DNA from: an uncultured Spirochaetaceae bacterium
GTDB lineage: Bacteria > Spirochaetota > Spirochaetia > Sphaerochaetales > Sphaerochaetaceae
DNA: 64,000 nucleotides
Reading direction: 5' to 3'
Assembly (NCBI GenBank): GCA_944389105.1
Contig: CALXLD010000006.1
Location: 1 to 64,000, forward strand
Shown: positions 1 through 8,723 of the stretch, one piece after another
Position numbering within the stretch: position 1 is the first letter of the stretch
How the letters are laid out: each line of letters begins with the position of its first letter
Translations under genes and position numbers: made by a program
The notes under the pieces: model-generated
Databases searched by the model: none
What the model was told of the DNA's origin: nothing
Seen by the model: the letters and a program-made list of their open reading frames with translations, nothing else

Positions 1-14
1 ACAGGAGGCAGCAA

Positions 15-839
15 TTGGAAGAGGAAAAGAGAAAGAGATTCTGGGATTCCCTGTGCCTTGCAGACGACGCGGCATTCTCCATCGCCCTCGACGGCAATAC
101 GGAGTGTGCCTCGTTCATAGTCCGCACTATCCTGGGCAGGCGTGACATAACAGTCTCCTCTGTCCATACCCAGAGAAGCCAGAGGAGGATGGACAGCCAC
201 TGTAGCATCTTCGGCATGCTTGCATATGATGATGAGGGGAATCTTTATGATGTGGAGATGCAGCGCTCATCTGCCTCAGGGAATGAGATAGGCGCCAGGG
301 CAAGCTACTATGAGGCCATGCTCGGGACAAGGGCCCTCAGAAAGGGAGAGAAGTACTCTGAGCTGAGGGAGAGGATAGTGATATTCATACTCGAGGAGGA
401 TGTGATAGGGGAAGACAGGGATGTGTATGAATATGAGTTCAGGGATGAGGAAGGCAAAGCTCTTGCAGGGTCGAGGGTAAGGATAGTGCTGGCAAACACG
501 GCGTGCCATGGTAGAATGAGACCGGATCTGGAGAGCCTGTACAGGGATCTGTATGAGCCAGTGGTAGAGAAGATCAGGAATCCGGAGCTCCGAGAAGGGC
601 TTGAGAGGGTAAAAGGGAGTGCGGACATGAGCAGAAGACAGAACAACATAGTCAATGAGATGATACAGGAATGGGTGAACGAGGGAATTGCTGAAGGCGA
701 GAAGAAGGGTGCGGCTAAAAATCAGAGTCTTGTAATCAGGAATATGCTCAGCGCCAATTATCCTATAAAGGAGATTGCAGCTATCACAGATCTATCTGTT
801 GATGACGTCAATAGAATTGCAGCAACCCTGAATCTTTAA
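15..839 (+). CDS. Rpn-family PD-(D/E)XK nuclease (putative transposase)
   Basis: A 274-residue protein of the Rpn (recombination-promoting nuclease)/PD-(D/E)XK transposase family. The nuclease core is visible around residues 60-130: an acidic residue followed by the D-V-E-M-Q strand, then a R-x-S-Y-Y segment typical of the family. The C-terminal half is charged, with an E-G-x-x-E-G-x-x-x-G stretch before a short helix-turn-helix-like tail. I chose the TTG at 15 because AGGAGG sits 6 nt upstream and no ATG lies near the start of the domain. Family members nick or cut DNA and often occur in many copies per genome; whether this one moves is unknown. No terminal repeats can be checked because the window begins 14 bases earlier. 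Confident about the family, not about activity. Confidence 0.8.
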   Translation: MEEEKRKRFWDSLCLADDAAFSIALDGNTECASFIVRTILGRRDITVSSVHTQRSQRRMDSHCSIFGMLAYDDEGNLYDVEMQRSSASGNEIGARASYYEAMLGTRALRKGEKYSELRERIVIFILEEDVIGEDRDVYEYEFRDEEGKALAGSRVRIVLANTACHGRMRPDLESLYRDLYEPVVEKIRNPELREGLERVKGSADMSRRQNNIVNEMIQEWVNEGIAEGEKKGAAKNQSLVIRNMLSANYPIKEIAAITDLSVDDVNRIAATLNL

Positions 840-872
840 GGAAAAGAATGGCTGAGAAGCCCATTTACTGAC

Positions 873-907
873 AAAAAATGGCAGATCCGGAAACCTGCCA
901 TTTTTTT
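873..907. terminator. bidirectional intrinsic terminator between Rpn gene and rpsI
   Basis: Stem AATGGCAG / CTGCCATT, extended by an A-run on the left and seven T on the right, with a 10-nt loop. It works as an A-tract/T-tract terminator in both directions and lies between two genes that converge. Confidence 0.85.
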
Positions 908-920
908 CTTGAGATAGTTT

Positions 921-1337
921 TTATCTCTTGGAGAACTGGAAGCGTCTTCTTGCGCCTCTCTGTCCATACTTCTTTCTCTCGACCATTCTGGAATCTCTGG
1001 TCATATAACCTGCTTCATGGAGAGCTGCGCGAAGGTCTGCATCATAGTTTACAAGAGCTCTTGCAAGACCATGTCTGCATGCCTCTGCCTGTGAGCAGAT
1101 ACCACCGCCAGCAACAGTTATAACAAGATCATACTTTCCTGTTGTCTCTGTTACCTCGAATGGCTGGAGAACCTTCGCAGCATTGATTGCATCAACGAAG
1201 TACTCCTCAAGCTTCTTTCCATTGACCTTTACCTGACCATTACCTTCCCTGAGATAAACTCTTGCAACGGAAGTCTTACGGCGACCAACACCGTGGCCGA
1301 GGTTGATTGACTTGATATCTTCTTTCTTGGTAGCCAT
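921..1337 (-). CDS. rpsI: 30S ribosomal protein S9
   Basis: A 138-residue S9, slightly longer than the usual 128-130 because of a short N-terminal extension. The start of the conserved core (G-x-G-R-R-K-T-S-V-A-R-V) and the hallmark basic C-terminus ending in R-R-x-Q-F-S-K-R are both present; that tail reaches the tRNA anticodon stem in the P site of the small subunit. It lies 11 nt downstream of rplM in the universal rplM-rpsI order, with an AAGGAGAGG ribosome-binding site before the ATG. It ends just before a strong bidirectional terminator, so it is the last gene of the unit. Confidence 0.97.
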   Translation of the reverse strand: MATKKEDIKSINLGHGVGRRKTSVARVYLREGNGQVKVNGKKLEEYFVDAINAAKVLQPFEVTETTGKYDLVITVAGGGICSQAEACRHGLARALVNYDADLRAALHEAGYMTRDSRMVERKKYGQRGARRRFQFSKR

Positions 1338-1348
1338 CTCGCCTCTCC

Positions 1349-1777
1349 TTAAATCTCAACAGCAACTGGCTGCTGTGCCATGTGCGGGTGCTCTGCCCCT
1401 GCATAGATCTTCACGTTGTTGAAGAGCTTTCTTCCAAGTCTGTTGTTTGGAAGCATACCCTTTATAGCGTGCTCCATTGGATAGGTAGGCTTGCGTACTA
1501 CCATCTTTCCATACGGCTCGGCCTTGAGTCCGCCTGGATACATAGAGTGGCGATAATAAATCTTATCTTCCATCTTGTTGCCGGTGACTTTTGCCTTGGC
1601 TGCGTTGATGATGATTACGTAATCACCGATTTCCTGGTGAGGAACGTACTCAGCTTTGTTCTTGCCTCTGAGAAGGAATGCAGCTTCTGCTGCTACTCTT
1701 CCGAGCGGCTTTCCCTCTGCATCGATGAGATACCATTTTCTCTCAATCGACTGCGGTTTAATGAAAATAGTCTTCAT
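1349..1777 (-). CDS. rplM: 50S ribosomal protein L13
   Basis: L13 of 142 residues, the normal length for the family, containing the W-Y-L-I-D-A-E-G-K-P-L-G-R start and the core near M-L-P-N-N-R-L-G-R. A TTG fifteen nt further upstream (1792) is possible, but the ATG at 1777 is preferred: GAAGG lies 8 nt before it and it gives the standard length. First gene of the rplM-rpsI unit. About 400 nt without a gene lie upstream and may hold the promoter and an untranslated leader; I could not identify a convincing -35/-10 pair there. Confidence 0.96.
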   Translation of the reverse strand: MKTIFIKPQSIERKWYLIDAEGKPLGRVAAEAAFLLRGKNKAEYVPHQEIGDYVIIINAAKAKVTGNKMEDKIYYRHSMYPGGLKAEPYGKMVVRKPTYPMEHAIKGMLPNNRLGRKLFNNVKIYAGAEHPHMAQQPVAVEI

Positions 1778-2190
1778 AAACTCAACCTTCAATCATTTTC
1801 TCTGAGGATTATCCCCTTCCCTACAGGAGCAACGCACCTTTCAGGAACGCATCAATCCGGCTTGTGGATCGGGAAAAGGCAGTTCACCGAACCCTAAGGC
1901 ACCATCTGTTTTTCAGGAGTTTCCGGGGAAAGGAAGTTTTTATTGAAGATTTCTCTTCGGCTCCATCAAAGCAGCAGAAATCCTTAAGATACCTGCATAT
2001 TCCACTCATGCGAGAGCGTGCGATAACTCGCACGGAATTGCATTATATCGAAGAACATATTTCAATGTAAAGATATATTCTGTAGCTTTAATGGACAGTT
2101 TTCATGCTTCTTATCCGGATTTTCCGGCAAGAAGCATATCAGGCTATGCATATTCCTCGTAAGAGTGACAGAAAATGCCGAAAACCAGTA
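1778..2190. other. 413-bp gene-free stretch upstream of rplM
   Basis: No convincing coding region on either strand. A 68-codon + strand frame at 1864-2070 lacks a ribosome-binding site and has no recognisable content. The stretch contains two good inverted repeats: a 7-bp stem with a 4-nt loop at 2017-2034 (CGTGCGA/TCGCACG) and a longer one at 2104-2137. It may carry the rplM promoter and leader plus the 3' end of the uvrD transcript. Confidence 0.5.
2104..2137. repeat. strong inverted repeat downstream of uvrD
   Basis: Perfect 9-bp outer arms ATGCTTCTT / AAGAAGCAT enclose a CCGG / CCGG inner stem. It lies about 55 nt past the uvrD stop codon. There is no T-run after it on either strand, so it is a poor match to an intrinsic terminator. 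It could stabilise the transcript 3' end or bind a protein. Confidence 0.6.
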
Positions 2191-4401
2191 TCACAGCTTT
2201 TCAAGTACAGCATAAGCTTCAATGAACTTTGCGGTTCTGTTTCTGAACTCTACTGTCAGGACCCTGTTTCCGTTCTTCTTCATCTCGATATCACGGATGG
2301 TGCCAATACCATAATCAGGACTCCTGACACTATCTCCTACGCTGTATGTCCCTTCAGTATTGATGATTCTTCTTTCGTTATCGGATTTCTTTCCGGCGAT
2401 GTTTATGGAAGAAGCCCATGATGGAGTATTTTCAAAATGATTCTCATATCTGGGCTTTGGCGCAACCCTGTATCCTGAATATTCCATGGCAGAATACTGA
2501 GGACGGCCTGTTATGTAGGCAATATCACCGGAAAGAAGCGAAGAGGGAATCTCTGAAAGGAATCTTGTCGCTCTATGATACTCGCTTCTGCCCCACATGT
2601 TCCTGTTCAGGGCGAAAGAAAGATAAAGACTCTTCCTTGCTCTTGTCATAGCAACATAAAGGATCCTGCGCTCTTCCTCGATTTCCATCTCATCTTCTGA
2701 AAGCCTTCCGGGAATTATCTCATCCTCCATGCCAACGACGAACACACGATCGAACTCAAGTCCCTTGGTATTGTGCATCGTCATCAGAGTAACTCCAGCT
2801 TCATCTCTTGGGTCATGGCTTCCGAGAGTAGTTGAATCGAGCGTAAGCTTCTCAAGGAATGCAGAAAGAGCTTCTGTGCCGCACCCGGTCTCGCTGAGGA
2901 CAGCAACAAGCTGCCCGAGGTTTTCCATTCTTGTCTTTCTTACAGCTCTGTCAGATTCCTTATTATAAAGATCGTAAATCTGGAATTCCTCAAGGGCCTT
3001 GTTCATTATATCCCCGAGATTCTCATCTTCCGAAAGTCTTCTCTCTGCATTTTCCCAGGCAGAAAGGAATATCTGGGCATTGCCCTTTACAACTCCGCTG
3101 GAAACAGCAACGAATTCCTCTAGTGCTTTGAAATAATCGCTATCAATCACACTGATCTTATCGACTTTCGCCTCGCCAAGACCTCTTGCAGGCTTATTTA
3201 TGACACGTCTGAAGCTCACCGTATCGCGATGATTAACAAGAAGGCGCAGCAGGGATAGAGCATCTTTTACTTCCTCTCGTTCATAAAACCGAAGAGCTCC
3301 GACGACCTTATATGGAATTCTCATATCAGTGAAAATCTGCTCAAAGCCCTGGGACTGGGCATTTGTCCTGTAAAGCACAGCTGTATTGTCATAATCGCCA
3401 AGATTCTTTATCAGGGCAGCTACCCTCTCAGCTTCAGCTTTGCCCGAAACGCTGGCCATCACAGACGGCTTGCCTCCCTGGATATTGTCAGCACTGATCA
3501 GATCCTTCTTATGGCGTTCCTTATTATGCGCAATAAGCGCACCGGAAGCAGAAAGTATCTGGGAAGTGGATCGGTAATTCTTCTCAAGCTTTATCTCCCT
3601 GACATTTGAGAAGGATGAGGTAAAAGTAAGGATATTCTTTATATCCGCTCCACGGAATGAATATATTGACTGGTCATCATCACCTACGACAACGAGCTGC
3701 GTCGATGGACCTACAAGCGCTTTCAGGAACTCAAACTGCATCTTATTCGAATCCTGATACTCATCGACAAGAACCATTTTAAAGCGGTTTCTCACAGCAT
3801 CACCGGCTTCTGGATACTTCTTCAGAAGCTCTGTCGGTTTTGATATCAGATCTGCGAAATCCGCATTGCCGGAAAGAGAGAGCGCATCCTCATACTTCCT
3901 GAAAAGCGTTGAGAAATCATAATCAGGAAGAATCTTATCAAGGCCCGGGGAATCAGGGGACATACCTCTGTCCTTGGCTTTTGAAATAGCTTTTACGATT
4001 TCCCTCAATGCCTTCTTATCGAGAGATGAAACGGTGGACAGGAGGGACAGGGAGTCCGAGTCATCATATATGCAGAAATCAGGAGATAGCCCGACAAGAC
4101 CGCCATAACGCCTGAGAAGATATGCCCCGAATGAATGGAATGTCCTCATCTCAAGTCCGGAAAGATCCTGCTCCGGGAGCATCGCCTCTACCCTTCCTCG
4201 CATCTCAGCTGCTGCCTTATTGGTAAATGTCACAGCAAGAATCTGATATGGTTTATAGATCCCGTTCTCAATAGCATATGCGATCTTTGAGGTTATGGTC
4301 CTTGTCTTTCCAGAACCTGCACAGGCAAGAATCAGAAGATTATGCTCGAAATCCAGAACCGCCTCGCGCTGCTCATTATTAAGCTTTGCCAAATCAGTCA
4401 A
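2191..4401 (-). CDS. pcrA: UvrD/PcrA superfamily 1A DNA helicase
   Basis: A 736-residue 3'-5' DNA helicase of the UvrD/Rep/PcrA type, which unwinds DNA in excision repair and removes proteins such as RecA from DNA. Motif I A-C-A-G-S-G-K-T is at 26-33, the F-T-N-K-A-A-A-E-M motif Ia follows, Walker B V-D-E-Y-Q-D-S lies near 212 with the G-D-D-D-Q-S-I-Y-S-F-R-G-A motif after it, and the T-M-H-N-T-K-G-L-E-F motif V is in the second half. The last 50 residues form a Tudor-like tail (Y-G-I-G-T-I), as in PcrA. The start is TTG at 4401, overlapping the rimO stop by 8 nt, with AAGGAG 7 nt before it, so it is translationally coupled to rimO. Confidence 0.93.
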   Translation of the reverse strand: MTDLAKLNNEQREAVLDFEHNLLILACAGSGKTRTITSKIAYAIENGIYKPYQILAVTFTNKAAAEMRGRVEAMLPEQDLSGLEMRTFHSFGAYLLRRYGGLVGLSPDFCIYDDSDSLSLLSTVSSLDKKALREIVKAISKAKDRGMSPDSPGLDKILPDYDFSTLFRKYEDALSLSGNADFADLISKPTELLKKYPEAGDAVRNRFKMVLVDEYQDSNKMQFEFLKALVGPSTQLVVVGDDDQSIYSFRGADIKNILTFTSSFSNVREIKLEKNYRSTSQILSASGALIAHNKERHKKDLISADNIQGGKPSVMASVSGKAEAERVAALIKNLGDYDNTAVLYRTNAQSQGFEQIFTDMRIPYKVVGALRFYEREEVKDALSLLRLLVNHRDTVSFRRVINKPARGLGEAKVDKISVIDSDYFKALEEFVAVSSGVVKGNAQIFLSAWENAERRLSEDENLGDIMNKALEEFQIYDLYNKESDRAVRKTRMENLGQLVAVLSETGCGTEALSAFLEKLTLDSTTLGSHDPRDEAGVTLMTMHNTKGLEFDRVFVVGMEDEIIPGRLSEDEMEIEEERRILYVAMTRARKSLYLSFALNRNMWGRSEYHRATRFLSEIPSSLLSGDIAYITGRPQYSAMEYSGYRVAPKPRYENHFENTPSWASSINIAGKKSDNERRIINTEGTYSVGDSVRSPDYGIGTIRDIEMKKNGNRVLTVEFRNRTAKFIEAYAVLEKL

Positions 4402-5704
4402 TCAGAACTCCTTCAAGGTCTACACCCCTTGTTCTGGTTATTCCTGCCCTGACTTTATCTCCCGCTTTCATACCACGTCCCATAACCACTGTAAGGCCAT
4501 CAACATCAGGAGCTTCTGCATAGATTCTTCCTATCGCGAGATCCTCTCCCTCGACTTTTTCCTCAATAAGGACAGTGTATTCATTGCCGACAAACCGCCC
4601 AAGCCTTTCCTGGGTTATTTTCTCCTGGACTTCCTCCAGCTCCTTCTGCCATTTCCTGGCTTTATTATGAGCTTTCATATGCTCCTCTTCGGAACGCATA
4701 TCATAAGCCGGAGTATCTTCTTCCCTTGAATACAGGAATGAACCCATCCAGTCGAAGCGGGCTTCCTTCACAAATGAAAGCAAAGTATCGAAAGCCTTCC
4801 TGTCCTCCCCCGGGAACCCTAGCATCAGCGTAGTCCTTATCACAGCTTCAGGGAGCGCACTCCTGATCTTTCCAATAAGGGATAGATAGATTTCAGGCGA
4901 GCCGGTTCTCTTCATTGCACGCAGTACTGCAGGATCCGCATGCTGGAAAGGGATATCGAAATACGGAAGGATCTTCTTTCTCTCGGCGCAGAGCTCAATC
5001 AGTCCTTTAGGAAAAGTATCCGGATGAATATACAGCATCCTCAGGACGAAATCCCCATCAAGGGAGGAAAGCTTATCCATGAGTTCCACAAATCTGGAAG
5101 CTCCGCCATCATCTGTGCCGTAAGCTCCAAGATCCTGCGCTACGATGTTGATTTCATAAATACCGTCAGCAATCAGACGCTCAGCCTCTGCTATTATCTT
5201 ATCCATAGGTCTGGAGCGGAGACTTCCTCTGATTACAGGTATAGCACAGTAAGAACAGCGATGGTTGCAGCCTTCGCTTATCTTAAGATATGCAGAGCCC
5301 GGATAATTCAGGAGCACCTTCCTGTCATCCCGTTCCCTGTCTGGATCCGGATAATCCGGGATGAGAAGCTTCTCCTTTCCCGAAAGGACATCGGGGAAAA
5401 GAGAAAGGTCCCTGTTGCCGAAAACAGCGTCAGCTTCCTCCAGTTCCATCTCACGGCCATATCTCTGGGCAAGACAGCCTGCCATTATGATCCTGGCAGC
5501 AGGATTCTGCTCATGAAGGGAAAAGAATGTATCTATAGATTCCTTTTTTGCACTTTCAATGAAGCCACAGCTGTTCACAACGATAACATCTGCATCTTCC
5601 ACGTTCTCGGTACGCTCATAACCATTCTCAATGGCATATGAAAGAAGGATCTCCGAATCCACCTGATTCTTGGCACAGCCAAGGCTTTCTATATAAATCC
5701 GCAT
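4394..5704 (-). CDS. rimO: ribosomal protein S12 methylthiotransferase RimO
   Basis: A 436-residue radical SAM methylthiotransferase that adds a methylthio group to the conserved aspartate of ribosomal protein S12. The N-terminal cluster cysteines are C10, C46 and C77; the radical SAM triad C-x3-C-x2-C is C146, C150 and C153. A C-terminal TRAM-like domain follows (about 370-436). The ATG at 5704 is chosen over one 9 nt upstream. A -10 TACGAT ends 7 nt before it and a TTGCAA -35 lies 17 bp further up, so the mRNA is predicted to start at the ATG. First gene of rimO-pcrA, divergent from oppD. Confidence 0.92.
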   Translation of the reverse strand: MRIYIESLGCAKNQVDSEILLSYAIENGYERTENVEDADVIVVNSCGFIESAKKESIDTFFSLHEQNPAARIIMAGCLAQRYGREMELEEADAVFGNRDLSLFPDVLSGKEKLLIPDYPDPDRERDDRKVLLNYPGSAYLKISEGCNHRCSYCAIPVIRGSLRSRPMDKIIAEAERLIADGIYEINIVAQDLGAYGTDDGGASRFVELMDKLSSLDGDFVLRMLYIHPDTFPKGLIELCAERKKILPYFDIPFQHADPAVLRAMKRTGSPEIYLSLIGKIRSALPEAVIRTTLMLGFPGEDRKAFDTLLSFVKEARFDWMGSFLYSREEDTPAYDMRSEEEHMKAHNKARKWQKELEEVQEKITQERLGRFVGNEYTVLIEEKVEGEDLAIGRIYAEAPDVDGLTVVMGRGMKAGDKVRAGITRTRGVDLEGVLID

Positions 5705-5711
5705 CAGCGGC

Positions 5712-5740
5712 ATCGTAGTCGATAGCAGAAGCTATTGCAA
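5712..5740 (-). promoter_or_regulatory. rimO promoter (predicted leaderless)
   Basis: On the minus strand TTGCAA (5740-5735), a 17-bp spacer, then TACGAT (5717-5712), ending 7 nt before the rimO ATG at 5704. No Shine-Dalgarno is visible. Confidence 0.7.
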
Positions 5741-5750
5741 CAATATTCTC

Positions 5751-5779
5751 TTGCACCGCCAAAAAAGGAAAGATACAAT
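5751..5779 (+). promoter_or_regulatory. oppD promoter (predicted leaderless)
   Basis: TTGCAC (5751-5756), a 17-bp spacer, then TACAAT (5774-5779), ending 7 nt before the ATG at 5787. It abuts the rimO promoter on the other strand. Confidence 0.75.
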
Positions 5780-5786
5780 CCCGCAC

Positions 5787-6728
5787 ATGGATGCCATATG
5801 CGTGGAAAACCTCAGAGTCATCTTCCATACGGGAAAAGAAACAATCAACGCAGTTGATGATGTCTCTTTTTCACTCAGGAAAGGAGAAATCCTGGGGATT
5901 GCAGGTGAATCAGGCAGCGGGAAGTCCACGATAGCGGCAGCAATAATGGGGCTTGTCCACCCCGAAGAAGGCCACATCTATTTCAATGGTAGGGATCTTA
6001 CAGTACTCAGAGAAAATGAAATGAGGGAAATCAGGGGACAGCACATTGCCCTGATAAACCAGGAGTTCTCCTCTGCTCTGAATCCATTCAGGAAAATAGC
6101 TCCGCAGATGAGGGATGCGATATCAGCCCACAGGAAAACAAGCAGGAAAGAAGCGGAAAAGCATGCAGAGAAAATGCTTGGCATTGCTGGCCTGGAATCC
6201 CCGAGGACAATTCTGGAAGCCTACCCGCATCAGCTTTCAGGAGGAATGAAGCAGCGTGTGATGATAGCTATAGCGCTTTCACAGGGAGCGGACATCCTGA
6301 TTGCAGATGAAGCCACAGCCTCTCTGGATGTAACCATACAGGCCCAGATTATCGAAGTCCTGAAGAATCTGAACAGAACAATGGGCACCTCAATAATCTT
6401 CATCTCACATAATCTTGATGCACTCGAGACCATTGCCGGCAGGATCATGATCATGTATTCGGGAAGAATTGCTGAGATAGCAGGAAGCAGGGAGCTTTTC
6501 ACATCTCCCATGCACCCCTATACAGAAGCACTGATCGCAGCCTCTCCAAAACCATTCTGCGTTCCATCTCCAATTCCGGGACGAATGGAAAGAAATGCCG
6601 GGACTTTCAGCAGCTGTCTCTTTGCAGCCCGCTGCCCTGAAAGAACAAAAAGATGCCTTCATGAAAGACCTCCGGTGTTCAGGAAGGGAGAAAGATATAT
6701 CTCCTGCTGGGAGAGATGCGATGAATGA
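5787..6728 (+). CDS. oligopeptide/dipeptide ABC transporter ATP-binding protein, OppD/DppD type
   Basis: A 313-residue ATPase of a peptide/nickel ABC importer. Walker A G-E-S-G-S-G-K-S-T is at 40-48, the signature is L-S-G-G-M-K-Q-R, and Walker B reads I-L-I-A-D-E-A-T-A-S-L-D. The C-terminal OppD/F tail keeps the C-x(n)-R-C-P-x(n)-C cysteines. The ATG at 5787 is preferred to the TTG at 5751 because that TTG is part of the -35 box. It overlaps the OppF-type gene by 8 nt. No permease or binding protein lies beside the pair, so the membrane partners must be elsewhere. The exact substrate cannot be told from the ATPase. Confidence 0.9.
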   Translation: MDAICVENLRVIFHTGKETINAVDDVSFSLRKGEILGIAGESGSGKSTIAAAIMGLVHPEEGHIYFNGRDLTVLRENEMREIRGQHIALINQEFSSALNPFRKIAPQMRDAISAHRKTSRKEAEKHAEKMLGIAGLESPRTILEAYPHQLSGGMKQRVMIAIALSQGADILIADEATASLDVTIQAQIIEVLKNLNRTMGTSIIFISHNLDALETIAGRIMIMYSGRIAEIAGSRELFTSPMHPYTEALIAASPKPFCVPSPIPGRMERNAGTFSSCLFAARCPERTKRCLHERPPVFRKGERYISCWERCDE

Positions 6729-7647
6729 AGCTCTTCTCAATGTAGAACACCTGACAAAAATCTTCCCTTCAGGAATCATCGCGCTTGATGATATCTCATT
6801 CAGTCTCGGCAATGGGGAAATACTTGGCATAGTCGGGGAATCCGGCTGCGGCAAATCCACGCTTCTGAGGACTATCCTGCAACTGCTGCCATCATCCTCC
6901 GGCTCTGTCATTTTCTCTGGCAGGAACCTGGCAGAATGCAGGGGAAAGCAGCTTCTGGAAATAAGAAAGGATATCCAGATGGTATTCCAGGATTCCTATT
7001 CCGCCCTCGATTCCAGAATGAAGATAGGAAAAGCCATTGCGGAACCGCTTTTTATCCATTCAGGAAGGAAAGAAAGGGCATCCAGAGCCTGGATAGAGAA
7101 CAAGGTTCTGGAACTCCTGGATGCAGTGAGCCTGGACAGAAGCCTTGCCAATCAGTATCCTGCAGTGCTTTCCGGAGGAGAGAGGCAGAGAGTCGGAATA
7201 GCAAGAGCACTTGCCCTCTCCCCTCGCCTGATTCTGCTGGATGAACCCGTTTCTGCCCTGGATGTATCAGTTGAGGCCCAGATACTATCCCTGATTAATT
7301 CTGCAAGGGAAGAAAAAGGAACTTCATTCATAATCGTTTCCCACGATCTTTCAGCAATAAGATCAATTTCTGACAGAATCATCGTGATGTACCTCGGCCG
7401 CATTGTCGAAGAAGGACGGAATGAGGATTTATCAAAGAGCCCGATACACCCATATACAAAAGCCCTGCTCTCGGCTTTACCGGACTCTGCGGACAGAATG
7501 CTCCTCAATGGAGAGGCTAGATCGGAACGGAGCATCAAGGGCTGCCCATTCTTTCCCCGCTGCAGGGAGAGAATGGATAAGTGCAGAACCGACGATCCTC
7601 CGACAGCGGTCCATAGCCCCGGGCATACTGCCAGATGCTGGCGCTGA
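6721..7647 (+). CDS. oligopeptide/dipeptide ABC transporter ATP-binding protein, OppF/DppF type
   Basis: A 308-residue partner ATPase. Walker A G-E-S-G-C-G-K-S-T, the signature L-S-G-G-E-R-Q-R and Walker B L-I-L-L-D-E-P-V-S-A-L-D are all intact, and the C-terminal cysteine tail typical of OppF is present. The start at ATG 6721 overlaps the OppD-type gene by 8 nt and follows GGGAGAG; the longer upstream frame runs inside oppD and is not expected to be translated. Together with the preceding protein it would make a heterodimeric ATPase that drives peptide import across the inner membrane. Confidence 0.9.
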   Translation: MNEALLNVEHLTKIFPSGIIALDDISFSLGNGEILGIVGESGCGKSTLLRTILQLLPSSSGSVIFSGRNLAECRGKQLLEIRKDIQMVFQDSYSALDSRMKIGKAIAEPLFIHSGRKERASRAWIENKVLELLDAVSLDRSLANQYPAVLSGGERQRVGIARALALSPRLILLDEPVSALDVSVEAQILSLINSAREEKGTSFIIVSHDLSAIRSISDRIIVMYLGRIVEEGRNEDLSKSPIHPYTKALLSALPDSADRMLLNGEARSERSIKGCPFFPRCRERMDKCRTDDPPTAVHSPGHTARCWR

Positions 7648-7661
7648 AGTCTTCTTTGGGC

Positions 7662-7667
7662 TATCAT
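7662..7667 (+). promoter_or_regulatory. -10 element 6 nt before the SprT-like gene
   Basis: TATCAT lies inside the gap after the OppF-type gene and ends 6 nt before the ATG at 7674. No Shine-Dalgarno is present. The -35 is poor. Confidence 0.5.
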
Positions 7668-7673
7668 CCTGCT

Positions 7674-8696
7674 ATGGAGAGAACAATAACAGTCCGAAGT
7701 TTCAGGATTGATAAGGAAGAAGCGGAACTCAAAGCATTCGGAAAACTGAAGGAAGCAGAGCTGAAAGAGCGCGGTATAATAAAATCCACGCTATTCGATG
7801 CCGTCAGAATCGCACCGTCCCTTGAGGATGGGAAACTTGGATACTTCTCTCCGCAGGAACATCTGATCGTCATCTCTGAAGACATAATAGACAGCTGCTC
7901 CGAAGATACTGTCAGGAACATCTTCCTCCATGAACTTGCACATGCTCTGGACACTGCACTCCATGGAAAGCTGAGCGGACACTCTGCGCTATTCCGTGAA
8001 TGCTGTTCGATTCTTGGCGTCGACGAGGGTTTTGAAAAAAGCAGGGTCAGGACAGGAATCATTGACAGGACGGAAAAGAAAAACAGGATAAGGAAGCTGC
8101 TTGCCCTCTCTTCATCCCCATTTGAGAATGAAGCAGCGGAAGCAATAAAGAAAGCAAAAGCACTGATGGCAAAGGACGGGATAACACTTGAAAGCGAAGA
8201 GAAAATCTATATGGTTCCTCTCTATGAGGCCAGAAGATTCCCATTCTCAATACGATCCCTCCTTGCTTATATCTCAAACATTACCGGTGTCTATATAGTC
8301 ATATCGAAGGACGGGGAGGCAAAAAAGGCCATAGCATATGGAAGCCTTGAGGAGACAGAGGCTTCAATCTATCTTTATGACTACATAATCTCGGCAACAG
8401 AGAGAGAAATCATGAAGCTGAGAAAGAACGGGGAGAAGATATCAAAGGACAGTTTTCTCAGCGGTGCATTATCAAAGCTTTCATCGAAAACCAGCGATAC
8501 CGCTTCAGATAATGCTCTTGTCGTTATACGCGATGAGAATAAAAGACTCGCGAAAAAGATCGTGTACAGCGACACGAAGCTGAAGACTACAGTTACCAGG
8601 TCCCATGGCGGCGATTACAGCAGCTTCAGGAAGGGAGCTGGATTCGGAGCAAAAATGACAGTTCCTTCAGCTATAGCCCATAAAGAGCTGGAATGA
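7674..8696 (+). CDS. SprT-like zinc metalloprotease domain fused to DUF2786
   Basis: A 340-residue protein of unknown function with two recognisable parts. The first is a SprT-like zincin with H-E-L-A-H at 86-90 and a likely third zinc ligand in the G-H-S segment at 102-104. The second is a DUF2786 domain at about 137-171 (R-K-L-L-A-L-S-S-S then N-E-A-A-E-A). A lysine-rich C-terminal region of about 170 residues follows. SprT/Spartan proteins cleave DNA-bound proteins, and DUF2786 proteins are often phage- or plasmid-linked, but no substrate can be given here. The ATG at 7674 is preferred over 7635: the -10-like TATCAT sits 6 nt before it and the upstream codons overlap oppF. Confidence 0.75.
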   Translation: MERTITVRSFRIDKEEAELKAFGKLKEAELKERGIIKSTLFDAVRIAPSLEDGKLGYFSPQEHLIVISEDIIDSCSEDTVRNIFLHELAHALDTALHGKLSGHSALFRECCSILGVDEGFEKSRVRTGIIDRTEKKNRIRKLLALSSSPFENEAAEAIKKAKALMAKDGITLESEEKIYMVPLYEARRFPFSIRSLLAYISNITGVYIVISKDGEAKKAIAYGSLEETEASIYLYDYIISATEREIMKLRKNGEKISKDSFLSGALSKLSSKTSDTASDNALVVIRDENKRLAKKIVYSDTKLKTTVTRSHGGDYSSFRKGAGFGAKMTVPSAIAHKELE

Positions 8697-8710
8697 TCCT
8701 TCCATACTGG

Positions 8711-8716
8711 TATAAT
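8711..8716 (+). promoter_or_regulatory. -10 element 7 nt before aroA (predicted leaderless)
   Basis: A perfect TATAAT ends 7 nt before the aroA ATG at 8724; there is no Shine-Dalgarno. No good -35 is seen at 16-18 bp, although a TGG just before it could act as an extended -10. Confidence 0.6.
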
Positions 8717-8723
8717 CACGTCT

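Noticed and set aside
1864..2070. 68-codon + strand frame upstream of rplM
   Set aside because: No ribosome-binding site, no recognisable motif, and it crosses a strong inverted repeat.
5751..5786. TTG start of the oppD-type gene
   Set aside because: The TTG belongs to the -35 TTGCAC; the ATG at 5787 fits the family.
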